The notes beneath the pieces are model-generated. The model saw only the letters and a program-made list of their open reading frames with translations, searched no databases and was not told the DNA's origin. Positions 27,479-36,555 of a stretch of DNA of 64,000 bases are shown here, piece after piece. The position numbers and the translations under genes are program-made. Origin of the DNA: Legionella brunensis (GTDB lineage Bacteria > Pseudomonadota > Gammaproteobacteria > Legionellales > Legionellaceae); contig NZ_LNXV01000033.1 of the NCBI RefSeq assembly GCF_001467025.1, forward strand, positions 213,966 to 277,965, in the 5' to 3' direction. Each line of letters starts with the position of its first letter. Positions within the stretch are counted from its first letter, which is position 1.

Positions 27479-27721
27479 ATGAGAAAGCAACTCTTAACAG
27501 TATTTACTCTTAGCATACTGACCTTCGGTTTAACTAATTGTGGAGCACTTAGAACAGGAACTGAAGCAGTCGGCACGAGCGTAGGCTACGTTGCTACAAC
27601 TGGAACAAAGGTTGTCAAGACAGTGGGAACTGGAGTAGCAACTGGTACAGGTTATGTTGTTAGAACAGGGGGAAAAGCTGTTAAAACAGTGGGAACGGGA
27701 ATAGAAAACTTAGCTCGTTAA
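27479..27721 (+). CDS. Small lipoprotein with internal glycine/threonine repeats
   Basis: An 80-residue product has a lipoprotein signal ending in LTNCG, so the mature protein begins at Cys21 and is lipid-anchored. The mature part consists of two near-copies of a unit VGTxVGYVxxTGxKxVKTVG, arranged like an amphipathic or glycine-zipper strand. The Shine-Dalgarno is strong (GGAGGG, seven bases before ATG). The region upstream holds TGTACTATATTTGTACAG, a likely promoter with a repeated TGTAC motif. No family name is assigned. Confidence 0.75.
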   Translation: MRKQLLTVFTLSILTFGLTNCGALRTGTEAVGTSVGYVATTGTKVVKTVGTGVATGTGYVVRTGGKAVKTVGTGIENLAR

Positions 27722-27732
27722 CTTAAGATTTC

Positions 27733-27781
27733 AAAGCAAGAGTAGCTCATGGCATTACCCACAACCTCTTACTCTTGCTTT
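27733..27781. terminator. Hairpin after the small lipoprotein
   Basis: A perfect 12-bp pair (AAAGCAAGAGTA 27733-27744, complement 27770-27781) has a 25-nt loop and starts 11 bases after the stop codon. It is a probable transcript end. Confidence 0.6.
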
Positions 27782-27899
27782 AGATTTAAGTCAAACTAGG
27801 AGGCTCATAAGTGCTATCTGCATCAGGATTGATAGTCATGCCTGCAAACATGTCTACTCCCCTGTATTCAACTCCATCTATCCCATAGGGAGATAGAAA

Positions 27900-28091
27900 T
27901 TGAAAAGCTATAAGCTAGATGTCTATCTTCATCAAACCCGGATAGGCCAATTAGTTATTGATACCTCTGGTAATATGTCCTTTGTTTACGATGAGAACTA
28001 TCTAAAAAATGAGGACAATCAACCCCTATCACACTCACTTCCTTTACAAAAAACACCCTATATAACCAAACAGAAACCACTAGAAGGTTAA
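27900..28091 (+). pseudogene. HipA N-terminal domain fragment
   Basis: A 63-residue frame from a TTG start behind AGGGAGAT reads YKLDVYLHQTRIGQL, then FVYDENYLKNEDNQPLSHSL and PLQKTPY. That is the start of the HipA N-terminal subdomain. It stops before any kinase sequence, and no hipB or kinase gene follows, so it is probably the remains of a second HipA or HipBST locus. A functional stand-alone HipS-like protein is possible but less likely at this length. Confidence 0.6.
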
Positions 28092-28258
28092 ATTTGCAAA
28101 TCAAAGATAAAGAAGTAAGATACTTCTAATGGGTAATGATTTGTTCAAAAAGGTATTATATGCATTCATATTATACCTCAATAAAATCCATTGCTTTTTT
28201 TCTTCGCCTCAAAGACAATCCGCTCGCGAAATTCTAATATCAACACATGAGGTGAGTT

Positions 28259-29098
28259 ATGAAAGAAGTGATTCTCAAGCAATTAAGTACTATCCATGGG
28301 TTAAAAAGCACAGTAACCAAAAGAGTATGGGATCATGCCCACCCTGTCAGAGAGATTGATCTGGATAAATTTGATCAAAAAGGGGATGAACTTACTGAGG
28401 ATAATATTCAAAAACGGACAGAACTACTGGCTAACCGACTTATTAAAGAATACCCTGACGCGAATCCAGTTCTTATTGGTTTAATGGATGGAGCACTTCC
28501 TTTTGCAAGCCTCTTACAAACAAAGTTAAATGAAAAGGGTTATCAATATTCCTATACAACCATGCAAGCAAGCAGCTATGGTAATAAAACAACGACTTCC
28601 GGCGAGTTAAAAATCGCTTCAATGCCCAAGATTCCCCTAGGTGGAAGAACAGTTTTTGTAATTGATGATGTCTGTGACACAGGCAACACTTACTTAAAAA
28701 TCAGAGAGTTACTTGAAAGCTTCGGCCCTAAGAAAATTTCTTTGGTGGTTCTAGTAGATAAGGTACAAAAAAGAGTCGATAACTACATGCCTGAATACGT
28801 GGTATTTGAAGTGCCCTCTACTGCATTTATTGTTGGTATGGGATTGGATTATTTTGGTGAACTGCGCAATAAACTTGAGATTCGCGCGGTGGATCCACTC
28901 TCTTTACCTAACGAACAGGAATTAGAGTTACTAAATTCAGAGGCGTCACTCAATGAGCAACTGCGCAAAGAAATTGCCCTAGAAAAAACAGCAAGACCTG
29001 GCAGCAGTAATATCACCATATTTGGAGGAAGCCTTGAGCAATCCATAAAACCAGACGCCCTAGAAGATCAGCAAGTCATAACCACGACTTATCAGTAA
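28259..29098 (+). CDS. Hypoxanthine-type phosphoribosyltransferase-like protein with extensions
   Basis: A type I phosphoribosyltransferase domain lies at about residues 40-205. The PRPP-binding motif VFVIDDVCDTGNT is at about 137-150 and the preceding PPi-loop-like LIGLMDGALPF near 75. HPRTs use PRPP to salvage hypoxanthine or guanine. The protein is 279 residues, about 100 longer than a normal bacterial Hpt, with extra sequence at both ends, notably a polar C-terminal tail of about 65 residues. It could be a salvage enzyme or an effector that alters host nucleotides. A good GAGGTGAG lies before the ATG. Confidence 0.8.
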   Translation: MKEVILKQLSTIHGLKSTVTKRVWDHAHPVREIDLDKFDQKGDELTEDNIQKRTELLANRLIKEYPDANPVLIGLMDGALPFASLLQTKLNEKGYQYSYTTMQASSYGNKTTTSGELKIASMPKIPLGGRTVFVIDDVCDTGNTYLKIRELLESFGPKKISLVVLVDKVQKRVDNYMPEYVVFEVPSTAFIVGMGLDYFGELRNKLEIRAVDPLSLPNEQELELLNSEASLNEQLRKEIALEKTARPGSSNITIFGGSLEQSIKPDALEDQQVITTTYQ

Positions 29099-29278
29099 AT
29101 AAGCATAAAGCAATGGGGACAGTTCTGTTGGGAAAAGACAAGACCTGGCCCCAGTATTCATTCACTCGCATATGCCCTAAAGTACTTCTGTGCAAATCAA
29201 TTAAGCCCGGGTCATTGATCTTACTTCATTTCATGCTAACTTAAGAACGGCTATGTTTTTAAACAAGGAGAAGTAGCG

Positions 29279-29812
29279 ATGAAATGTTTTGCCCTGGGAA
29301 CGCGTTTTGGTGATGCTCCTTTTCAGTGGTTGACTCCTGGAAGCAATATGACCAGTTTTTTTGCGCAAAAGGCACTGACCAAACATAAGCAAGAAATTGT
29401 CGCTTTTTGTGAAACCTTAGGGACTAATGAAACTCAGGGGATGCAGAAAGATGGCTATTATTTTTTTATTAAACGAGTAGGATCTGACTATTGTGTTGTG
29501 GTCACAGATACCATGTTAAATGAAAAGCAAATGAACTATTTAGGTTGGTATTTGTTGCGCCAATCCGTGTCAATGAGTACCGTTGCAGCTGATCTAGAAA
29601 AACACACCAAAGACTTTAAAGTCGAAAGCATCAAGCAGGAGCTTGCCGAAACACAAAAAATTATGTTAAGCAACCTCGATAAAGTGATAGAGCGCGGAGA
29701 AAGAATAGAAGAGGTATTGGCAAAGAGTGAAAACCTAGCAACGTCTTCTTTCCACTTTAAACAGAAGGCCGAAGAATTAAACAGTTGCTGGCCTAGTTGT
29801 GTCCTTATTTAA
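29279..29812 (+). CDS. Ykt6-like R-SNARE with C-terminal CaaX box (probable effector)
   Basis: The 177-residue protein has a longin-like N-terminal half (about 1-105, core YYFFIKRVGSDYCVVVTD), then a SNARE motif at about 115-168. The zero-layer Arg is R139 in LDKVIERGERIEE, flanked by heptad hydrophobics. The wording closely follows eukaryotic Ykt6 (compare its QELDETK...LLQRGEKLDD). It ends CWPSCVLI: C174-V-L-I is a CaaX box for host prenylation, and C170 could be palmitoylated as in Ykt6. This is a host-type protein with no bacterial function expected, so Dot/Icm delivery to host membranes is the natural inference. Legionella LseA is a precedent for a CaaX SNARE effector. Confidence 0.85.
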   Translation: MKCFALGTRFGDAPFQWLTPGSNMTSFFAQKALTKHKQEIVAFCETLGTNETQGMQKDGYYFFIKRVGSDYCVVVTDTMLNEKQMNYLGWYLLRQSVSMSTVAADLEKHTKDFKVESIKQELAETQKIMLSNLDKVIERGERIEEVLAKSENLATSSFHFKQKAEELNSCWPSCVLI

Positions 29813-29833
29813 TTAAGTCAATAAATAAATGAA

Positions 29834-29884
29834 AAGGATTAGACTCCATGAATACCGCATGAAATCTAATCCTTGAATTAAAAT
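29834..29884. terminator. Hairpin after the SNARE gene
   Basis: A perfect 10-bp pair (AAGGATTAGA 29834-29843 with 29875-29884) lies 22 bases after the stop codon. There is no clear T-run. It probably marks the 3' end of the transcript. Confidence 0.5.
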
Positions 29885-29972
29885 ACTTTAGGATATGCTC
29901 CTTATGTATGAAACAATGACACTGTCTCCACTATCTGATATAACAAAGCTCTTTTTCTGATTGTTGATGGAT

Positions 29973-30560
29973 ATGAAGGAAATTATTTTAGCGACAGCAA
30001 ATAAAGGAAAAATTGCGGAAATGAGTGCCATTCTTTCCCCTATTCATTGCGTTTCTCAAGACACATTAGGCATAGACTCCCCTAAAGAAACCGGTTTAAG
30101 TTTTATCGAAAATGCGCTCATTAAAGCACGTCATGCTAGTCGTCTAAGCAATAAAGCCGCTTTAGCGGATGATTCTGGTTTAGTTGTTGACGCATTAAAT
30201 GGGGAGCCTGGTATATATTCGGCCCGCTATGCTGGGCTTAGGGCGACAGACGAGGAGAATATTACCCTGCTTCTGGAAAAACTTGCCCATGTTCCTGAAG
30301 AAGAGCGCCAAGCTTATTTTTACTGTGCAATTGCAGTTGTTGCATATCCAAATGACCCAACACCGCTTATCGCTACTGGTAAATTCCCAGGAAGAATTGC
30401 AACTATAAGTGCAGGTGATGGCGGATTTGGTTACGATCCAGTGTTTTTTGTTGATTCATTACAGTGCACAGCAGCGCAATTACCTGCTAAGATTAAAAAT
30501 ACGATTAGCCATCGCGCGCAAGCATTAAATCAATTGCGCAATCAACTTTTTAACAGATAA
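29973..30560 (+). CDS. rdgB: XTP/dITP pyrophosphatase RdgB (HAM1 family)
   Basis: RdgB removes XTP and (d)ITP from the nucleotide pool. The 195-residue protein starts [11 protein letters not shown], which binds the triphosphate. It then has the catalytic DDSGL (residues about 67-71) and [12 protein letters not shown], and ends with the conserved [10 protein letters not shown]. The ATG at 29973 gives the family's usual N-terminus, and an in-frame ATG lies six bases upstream. elaA follows after four bases, so the genes form an operon. Confidence 0.95.
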   Translation: MKEIILATANKGKIAEMSAILSPIHCVSQDTLGIDSPKETGLSFIENALIKARHASRLSNKAALADDSGLVVDALNGEPGIYSARYAGLRATDEENITLLLEKLAHVPEEERQAYFYCAIAVVAYPNDPTPLIATGKFPGRIATISAGDGGFGYDPVFFVDSLQCTAAQLPAKIKNTISHRAQALNQLRNQLFNR

Positions 30561-30564
30561 CCTC

Positions 30565-31005
30565 ATGATTAATATTCTTATAAAATCCTTTGATGAATTA
30601 AGTAAAGACACACTCTATGAAATTTTAGCATTAAGAAGCGAAATCTTTATTGTAGAACAACAATGTTTTTATCAGGATTTGGATTACAAGGACCAGGATG
30701 CAAAGCATCTACTGGCATATCAAGATAATAAACTAATTGCCTATGCAAGAATCCTGTCCTACGAGAATGAAGGGATGAGTTTTGGTCGTTTGGTTACCGC
30801 CACCTCCCATCGCGGGCTTGGGCTTGGAAAACAGCTAATGGACTCCATCTTAAGTTATTTAAAAAACCATCACCCTACTGAGCCCATTATTATCACAGCG
30901 CAGAATTATTTACGAAATTTTTATGGAACCTACGGTTTTGTCGCCGAAGGAGAACCTTTTGACATGGATGGAATTCCTCATGTCCGAATGGTAAAAAACC
31001 CATGA
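30565..31005 (+). CDS. elaA: ElaA-type GNAT acetyltransferase
   Basis: The 146-residue protein has the ElaA layout: an N-terminal LRSEIFIVEQQCFYQDLD, then the acetyl-CoA binding motif (FGRLVTATSHRGLGLGKQLM) near residue 72-95 and the late AQNYLRNFYGTYGF block. ElaA proteins are small GNATs of unknown substrate. It sits four bases after rdgB, and its stop overlaps the next start (ATGA). Confidence 0.92.
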   Translation: MINILIKSFDELSKDTLYEILALRSEIFIVEQQCFYQDLDYKDQDAKHLLAYQDNKLIAYARILSYENEGMSFGRLVTATSHRGLGLGKQLMDSILSYLKNHHPTEPIIITAQNYLRNFYGTYGFVAEGEPFDMDGIPHVRMVKNP

Positions 31006-32732
31006 GTTCTGAGCATGAAGCCTTATTTGCGGAAGCTTACTTATTACAACGGCAAAATCAGTTACCCGAAGCCATGAAACTCTACGAAAAGTTATTGCAG
31101 ATTGAACCGAATAACAGTCAAGCTTTACATTTTCTTGGCCTCGCCTACGCGCAACTTAATGATATCGATACGGCATTAGGCTTGTTCCATAAAGCCCTGG
31201 ATTTAGATCCCAAGAATGCCAGCTTACATAATAATTTAGCGAATGCTTATAAAAACAAGCACCAATTAGATAAAGCCGTTATCCATTATCAAAAAGCAAT
31301 TGTCTTGGTTCCTGACTACGCACAAGCACATCACAATTTAGCAACGGTTTATGCCACTCAAAATGAATACCGTAACGCACTACATCACTATCGTTTAGCA
31401 GTCCATGCCGAACCTGATTTTGCAGCGGCTCATTTCAATTTAGGGCTATTGTTACTTAAAAATAATGAATTGCCTGCAGCCAAAATACAATTTAAAAATG
31501 TATTGGCATTATGTCACGACCATATGGAAGCCAATTTTTACCTGGGCGTTTTAGAGTTAGAAAATAATTCATTAGCCGAAGCGGAAAAAGCATTCCAAAA
31601 CGTTCTCCACCACAATAACCAGCATGTAGAAGCCCTCACCAACTTAGGGGTCATTGCTTTAAAGCGGGAGCAAGGACAACTTGCCGTCGACTATTTTACC
31701 AAGGCGCTAGCAATTGATAATAATCATATCGATGCACGCAATAATCTGGCAGCAACTTTTATGCACCACGATCGTTTTGAAAATGCCCTAATGCATTACG
31801 ATGTCTTATTGCAGCATGATCCACAAAACATTGAATATCTTTATAATTCAGGCGTGGCACAAATGGCACTGGGGCATTTAAGCGAAGCGATTGTCCATTT
31901 CGAAGATATCTTAAAACTGAACCCTAAACATTTTGCCGCCTTGAATAATTTAGCAGCAATTTACATTCGTCTCGAAGACAAGGAAGAAGCCCGGACTTTG
32001 CTTAAACTTGCAGTTGCCGCAAATCCCAACGATCCGGCAAGCCAACATATGTTACATGCACTCAGCAATGATGAGTTAAACCCCAAAGCTTCACCAGAAT
32101 ATGCGGCAAATTTATTTAATAACTATGCCTTATATTATGATCAACACATGAAGACACAATTAGCCTATACCTTGCCCCAACACATTGGCCGCATACTCCA
32201 TCAGCTAGCTATTGAAAAGGTCGACTATGCTCTTGATTTAGGTTGTGGTACAGGTTTAAGCGGCATCGTGTTACGAGAAATTAGCAAACATTTAACTGGC
32301 GTTGACCTTGCCGCTAAAATGCTCGCACAAGCTAAAAGCAAAGAAATTTATGATCAACTTGTTGAAGCAGAAGTGCTCCATTTCCTTAAGCAAACCAATC
32401 AACATTATCAACTAATTGTTGCCGCAGATGTGCTTCCCTATTTCGGTGAATTAGATAGCCTTTTTGCAGCAATTTCAAATTGCCTGGCTCCAGAAGGATA
32501 TTTTATTGGTACCGTGGAAATTAGTGAGGAGAAACCCTGGCAATTGCAACCAACTGCCCGTTTTTGCCATCAACTTGACTACATTAACGCATTGGCAAGC
32601 AAATATTTTTTAGAGTTAGTCCAACAAGAAAGAGTAATCGCCAGGCATCAAAATCAGCAAGCTTTAGCGGAAATTCTTTTTGTTTTACAAAAAGCCAATC
32701 GCTTAAATCCTGCTAATTTTGAGCTAACTTGA
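31002..32732 (+). CDS. TPR-repeat protein with C-terminal SAM methyltransferase domain
   Basis: The 576-residue protein has about ten tetratricopeptide repeats (about 5-355, units like ALHFLGLAYAQLNDIDTALG). A class I methyltransferase domain follows, with the SAM-binding motif ALDLGCGTGLSG at about 408-420 and the acidic motif VDLAAKML behind it. TPRs bind partner proteins and the MT domain would act on a protein or small molecule. It overlaps elaA by four bases, so it is translated from the rdgB operon. The substrate is unknown. Related TPR-methyltransferase fusions exist in many bacteria, so it need not be an effector. Confidence 0.9.
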   Translation: MSSEHEALFAEAYLLQRQNQLPEAMKLYEKLLQIEPNNSQALHFLGLAYAQLNDIDTALGLFHKALDLDPKNASLHNNLANAYKNKHQLDKAVIHYQKAIVLVPDYAQAHHNLATVYATQNEYRNALHHYRLAVHAEPDFAAAHFNLGLLLLKNNELPAAKIQFKNVLALCHDHMEANFYLGVLELENNSLAEAEKAFQNVLHHNNQHVEALTNLGVIALKREQGQLAVDYFTKALAIDNNHIDARNNLAATFMHHDRFENALMHYDVLLQHDPQNIEYLYNSGVAQMALGHLSEAIVHFEDILKLNPKHFAALNNLAAIYIRLEDKEEARTLLKLAVAANPNDPASQHMLHALSNDELNPKASPEYAANLFNNYALYYDQHMKTQLAYTLPQHIGRILHQLAIEKVDYALDLGCGTGLSGIVLREISKHLTGVDLAAKMLAQAKSKEIYDQLVEAEVLHFLKQTNQHYQLIVAADVLPYFGELDSLFAAISNCLAPEGYFIGTVEISEEKPWQLQPTARFCHQLDYINALASKYFLELVQQERVIARHQNQQALAEILFVLQKANRLNPANFELT

Positions 32733-32759
32733 ATTTGCCCTGAAAATTTAGGCAAATTC
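32731..32759. terminator. Hairpin between convergent genes
   Basis: GAATTTGCC (32731-32739) pairs with GGCAAATTC (32751-32759). It begins at the stop of the TPR-methyltransferase gene, faces the convergent ankyrin gene, and may end both transcripts. Confidence 0.5.
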
Positions 32760-32777
32760 ATTATTAGATAATGAGTA

Positions 32778-34457
32778 CTATACAGAAATACCTTTCTTTT
32801 GCTCTTCACAATGCTTAATAAACAACACTACTCCATTATCAGGCGCACAATCTACAGGCTTTTTCTTACTCTTATCGTCAATATCCACAGAAGCTCCAGC
32901 TTCGATAAGCATCTGAATCATTTCTCTATTACCACTAGTTACTGCTTCATGAAGTGGTGTTTTACCGTCTTTATCCTGGATATCCACGGAGGCTCCCGCT
33001 TTAATTAGTTCGCGGGCACAATCATAGTGGCCACCTTTAACTGCCCAATGCAACGCTGAACGTTCAGCATTTGCATCCCTTTTATCTAAATTAGCAGTTG
33101 TAGTACCCTGGTTGACTCCTATCATTGACTTAATGACCACCTTAAGTTCAAACAATTTTCCCCAAGCTGCCGCTCGTCTTAATGCTTGATCATGAAGAGG
33201 GCTTCCTATTTCACCTGATTTACGCAATGAAGCACAAACTGTGGCGAGTTGGACGGAATCATTAGTGCTTCTTGAGCCATTGAGAAAACCTAAAAGGCGT
33301 GGTGCCAGTTTGCCGTTGGCTTTCTCTATAATTTTTTGATTAGTAGCAATTAATTTTGAACTGACAGAAGACATTTCTAAGAGATCATGAGTACGTTCCA
33401 TGTCTAACCTACTAAGTGGTTTATCGGCAAACAATAATTCTGATAGTTCAATAATCAACTGAGGCATACAGCCAAACAAAGAACTGTCATTCGCTACGAC
33501 TGATTTCACCGCAATCAGATAGGATGTAACTACTTCAATATTCATAGACAGGTCTTGATAATAAGGCAGTTTGCCATCTTGCAGCGCTTCTAGCACGCTC
33601 ATGCTGCCAGTAGATAAAACCAATGAACCAGTTGTATCTGCTACCACCTTACGTAATACACTGTTTGGCAATGACTGATGGTATTCAATTTGAGGGAAAG
33701 TTTTTTTAGGGGTGCCAAAACTTTTATCTAGATTATAAATCGTTTGAATCTCAAAGTTTTTCCCACTGAAATCACCGATGAGGACATAATTATCGTGACC
33801 TGTTAATTTCATATATTGAGCGATTAATACATAACTTCTTGCACCATCTACTGCATTAACATACATAGCACCATAAGCTCCTTTAGGAAGCATGCTCGTT
33901 TGAGATAAAGACAAGGCAGGCAAATCTTTAGCTTTGCTAATAGTAGGTAACCCTAAACGCTCCTTGTCTACACCAGCACTGCCAATGAAGATATCGTTGC
34001 TACTGAAAATATTGTAAAGTCCTGTTTGATCTTGTTCTAGCTGAAGACGGTATAAAGTCTGCATAAGCAACCCAGAAAAAGATTGCTGATTAATATTACC
34101 CACAAATAGAAATTTACTTTCAGGCGAAAGAACACGTTTTACTAGGTCAGCAGGAGCATGCTTGCAGCGATTCGCTTCGATAAACCCGACAACGTTATTC
34201 TCAACTGCATCCAGTTGTTCCAAGCTGCAAAGACCAACGTCAGTGCCCTCTATGTTAACCCGGCCTTTAACAGGTTTACCATAAAGGCTTTCAAATCGAG
34301 ATATGCCATCTAAGGTACTAACTAAGATTACATCAATTTTTTCGGATTGAGCGCTAAGTTCAGTAACAAGATCTCTTGCTATATTACCAGCAAGTGAAAA
34401 ATCACCTTTAGCTTTGGGATTATTGCAATTTGCGTAAATAAGAATAACTTTTGTCAT
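32778..34457 (-). CDS. Ankyrin-repeat protein with large N-terminal domain, candidate effector
   Basis: The protein has 559 residues from the ATG at 34457; an upstream TTG would add three. Residues about 470-535 carry two clear ankyrin repeats (ALHWAVKGGHYDCARELIKA and PLHEAVTSGNREMIQMLIEA). The long N-terminal region (1-400) starts with VILIYANCNNPKAKGDFSLA and later has LVLSTGSMSVLEALQDGKLP. This layout is suggestive of a GT-B-type sugar-nucleotide fold, but no diagnostic residue confirms it. Ankyrin proteins of this type in Legionella are usually Dot/Icm effectors. It is a single gene with an AT-rich promoter region. Confidence 0.8.
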   Translation of the reverse strand: MTKVILIYANCNNPKAKGDFSLAGNIARDLVTELSAQSEKIDVILVSTLDGISRFESLYGKPVKGRVNIEGTDVGLCSLEQLDAVENNVVGFIEANRCKHAPADLVKRVLSPESKFLFVGNINQQSFSGLLMQTLYRLQLEQDQTGLYNIFSSNDIFIGSAGVDKERLGLPTISKAKDLPALSLSQTSMLPKGAYGAMYVNAVDGARSYVLIAQYMKLTGHDNYVLIGDFSGKNFEIQTIYNLDKSFGTPKKTFPQIEYHQSLPNSVLRKVVADTTGSLVLSTGSMSVLEALQDGKLPYYQDLSMNIEVVTSYLIAVKSVVANDSSLFGCMPQLIIELSELLFADKPLSRLDMERTHDLLEMSSVSSKLIATNQKIIEKANGKLAPRLLGFLNGSRSTNDSVQLATVCASLRKSGEIGSPLHDQALRRAAAWGKLFELKVVIKSMIGVNQGTTTANLDKRDANAERSALHWAVKGGHYDCARELIKAGASVDIQDKDGKTPLHEAVTSGNREMIQMLIEAGASVDIDDKSKKKPVDCAPDNGVVLFIKHCEEQKKGISV

Positions 34458-34694
34458 GTGAAACAACTCTGCTGAAGTTAACCTGACAAAAATTTTAAAG
34501 TCAAAACATTAACAAAATATTAACAAATTGATTTTTTTTATCCTTTTTGGATAAAAAAAATCCTTCTGCCAAAAATAGCAGAGAACTCCAAACGGAATGG
34601 AGTTAAGACAAAGTTTTGACGACATAAAGGGCGTCGATTGATGTTGTTGAGAAAATATTCGCTATTAATGCCCTCTTATGCGGATTGGCTAGCC

Positions 34695-36083
34695 CTAAAA
34701 GGCTAGCACTAAGTTTTTATCGATCTGGTGCAGCTGTGCTTTGAATAAAGCCTTAATATATTCAAGGCTATCTTTATCTTTAGCTTCAAATCGAGCAACT
34801 AAACAAGGCGTTGTATTTGATGCACGCAAAAGCCCCCAACCATCAGCAAACTCAACCCGCAAACCATCAATAGTAATTATTTGGGCATCGGGAAACTGAG
34901 CCTGTTCGCAAAAGCGTTGCATAAAAGCAAACTTTAACTCTTCAGCAATAGGAATCTTAATTTCAGGGGTATTAATACTATTTGGAATCGCTGCGAATTG
35001 CTCACTAACAGCAAGAGAGCTCGAACTTACTATCTCTAATAAACGGCAGGCACTGTAGAGTGCATCATCAAAACCATACCAGCGCTCCTTAAAAAAAAGA
35101 TGCCCGCTCATCTCTCCTGCCAATGCTGCCTCTTCTTCTTTCATTACCGCTTTAACAATAGAGTGACCGGTTGGGCACATTTTTGCTACTCCACCCGCTT
35201 GCTTTATGAGTTCTCCTAAATGGCTCGAACATTTCACATCATAAACAATAGTCGCGCCCTTATTTTTTTCTAACAAGTGGCGGGCGTAAAGCATAAGTAA
35301 CCGATCGGGCCAAATCACTTCACCTTGATCTGTGACAACACCAAGGCGATCCGCATCGCCATCAAAAGCAATCCCGATATCAGCTTTATGGGTAATGACT
35401 GCAGCCTTCAAATCACTGAGATTACTTTCTACACTGGGGTCAGGATGGTGATTGGGAAAATGACCATCAACATCACAGTAAAGGGTAATAACTTCACAAC
35501 CTAAAGCAGCAACTACTTTGGGTATCAAGGGACCACCAATGCCATTACCACAATCGATAATTACTTTTAAAGGGCGTTGCAGTTTGATGTCATTAATAAT
35601 ACGCGCCATGTAGTCAGGAAAAATATTAAACTTCGAATAATCGCCTTTCCCATATTGTCGAGTCCCCGCTTTTACCAAATTATAAAGGCCATCAATATCC
35701 GATTGCACCAGTGTCTTCCCTGCCAATACAATCTTGATGCCATTATAGTCACCTGGATTGTGACTACCGGTTACCATGACTCCACTGTCAATATCGTGAG
35801 TATGAGTTGCATAGTACATAATGGGAGTAGCGACGGCCCCCAAATCCAGTACAGTAATGCCACTGTCGATCAAACCTTGTTGTAACGCTTTTACTAAACT
35901 TTCGCTCGTCAAACGACCATCCCGTGCGACGAAAATTTTATTTCGCTTCAATTCCAATAGTCGACAACTAATCGCTAATCCTATGCTATAAAATGCATCT
36001 TCATCGAGTTGTTTACCAATGATGCCACGAATGTCATATGCTCTAAAAACGGAACGTTCAACCTGCTTTTGCCGATACCCCAC
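34695..36083 (-). CDS. algC: Phosphomannomutase/phosphoglucomutase (AlgC-like)
   Basis: This enzyme interconverts hexose-6-P and hexose-1-P for LPS and exopolysaccharide sugars. The 462-residue protein has the phosphoserine loop TGSHNP (S107), the metal-binding FDGDADR near residue 240, and the sugar-binding GEMSGHLFF near 328. The phosphate-binding end (LRASNTTPCLVARFE) is also complete. Its start overlaps the dut stop by one base, and coaBC lies upstream, giving an operon coaBC-dut-algC as in many gammaproteobacteria. Its stop lies in a hairpin (about 34688-34710) that may end the operon. Confidence 0.95.
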   Translation of the reverse strand: MGYRQKQVERSVFRAYDIRGIIGKQLDEDAFYSIGLAISCRLLELKRNKIFVARDGRLTSESLVKALQQGLIDSGITVLDLGAVATPIMYYATHTHDIDSGVMVTGSHNPGDYNGIKIVLAGKTLVQSDIDGLYNLVKAGTRQYGKGDYSKFNIFPDYMARIINDIKLQRPLKVIIDCGNGIGGPLIPKVVAALGCEVITLYCDVDGHFPNHHPDPSVESNLSDLKAAVITHKADIGIAFDGDADRLGVVTDQGEVIWPDRLLMLYARHLLEKNKGATIVYDVKCSSHLGELIKQAGGVAKMCPTGHSIVKAVMKEEEAALAGEMSGHLFFKERWYGFDDALYSACRLLEIVSSSSLAVSEQFAAIPNSINTPEIKIPIAEELKFAFMQRFCEQAQFPDAQIITIDGLRVEFADGWGLLRASNTTPCLVARFEAKDKDSLEYIKALFKAQLHQIDKNLVLAF

Positions 36084-36541
36084 TATGCTCTCCCTGAACT
36101 ACCAAATCCATCTTCACCACGACTGCTTTCCACAAAGGCATCAACTACTTCAAAATTAGCACGAATAACAGGGAGAAAAACTAATTGTGCAATGCGATCG
36201 CCGGGATTCACTGTGAAGTGTTCTTGATTACGATTCCAGCAAGAAATTTTTAATTCACCTTGGTAATCGGAATCAATAAGACCCACTAAATTGCCTAAAA
36301 CAATACCATGCTTATGTCCAAGACCTGAACGCGGTAAAATGACCGCCGCTATATGAGGATCTTCAATATAAATAGCTAATCCAGTAGGTAATAATACTGT
36401 TTCTTGTGGCGCTATTTGTATTGGTTTATCAATACAAACACGAAGATCAAGTCCGGCAGAACCAGGAGTGGCGTAATGAGGCAAGTCAATACTTTCACCA
36501 ACTCTCGGGTCCAATATTTTTAGTTGAATAGCCTGTTTCAT
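36083..36541 (-). CDS. dut: Deoxyuridine triphosphatase Dut
   Basis: Dut hydrolyses dUTP to dUMP, which keeps uracil out of DNA and supplies thymidylate synthesis. All five trimeric dUTPase motifs appear in the 152 residues: [35 protein letters not shown], and a C-terminal [10 protein letters not shown]. It lies 14 bases after coaBC and overlaps algC by one base. Confidence 0.97.
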   Translation of the reverse strand: MKQAIQLKILDPRVGESIDLPHYATPGSAGLDLRVCIDKPIQIAPQETVLLPTGLAIYIEDPHIAAVILPRSGLGHKHGIVLGNLVGLIDSDYQGELKISCWNRNQEHFTVNPGDRIAQLVFLPVIRANFEVVDAFVESSRGEDGFGSSGRA

Positions 36542-36555
36542 ATTATCCCTCTACT

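Noticed and set aside
27790..27890. Minus-strand reading giving SPYGIDGVEYRGVDMFAGMT and a short end
   Set aside because: It looks like protein but has no proper start, is under 40 residues and shows no family; it may be the end of a lost gene.
28129..28359. A 76-residue frame before the HPRT-like gene
   Set aside because: It overlaps the start of the real gene in another frame, has no ribosome site of note and no recognisable protein character.
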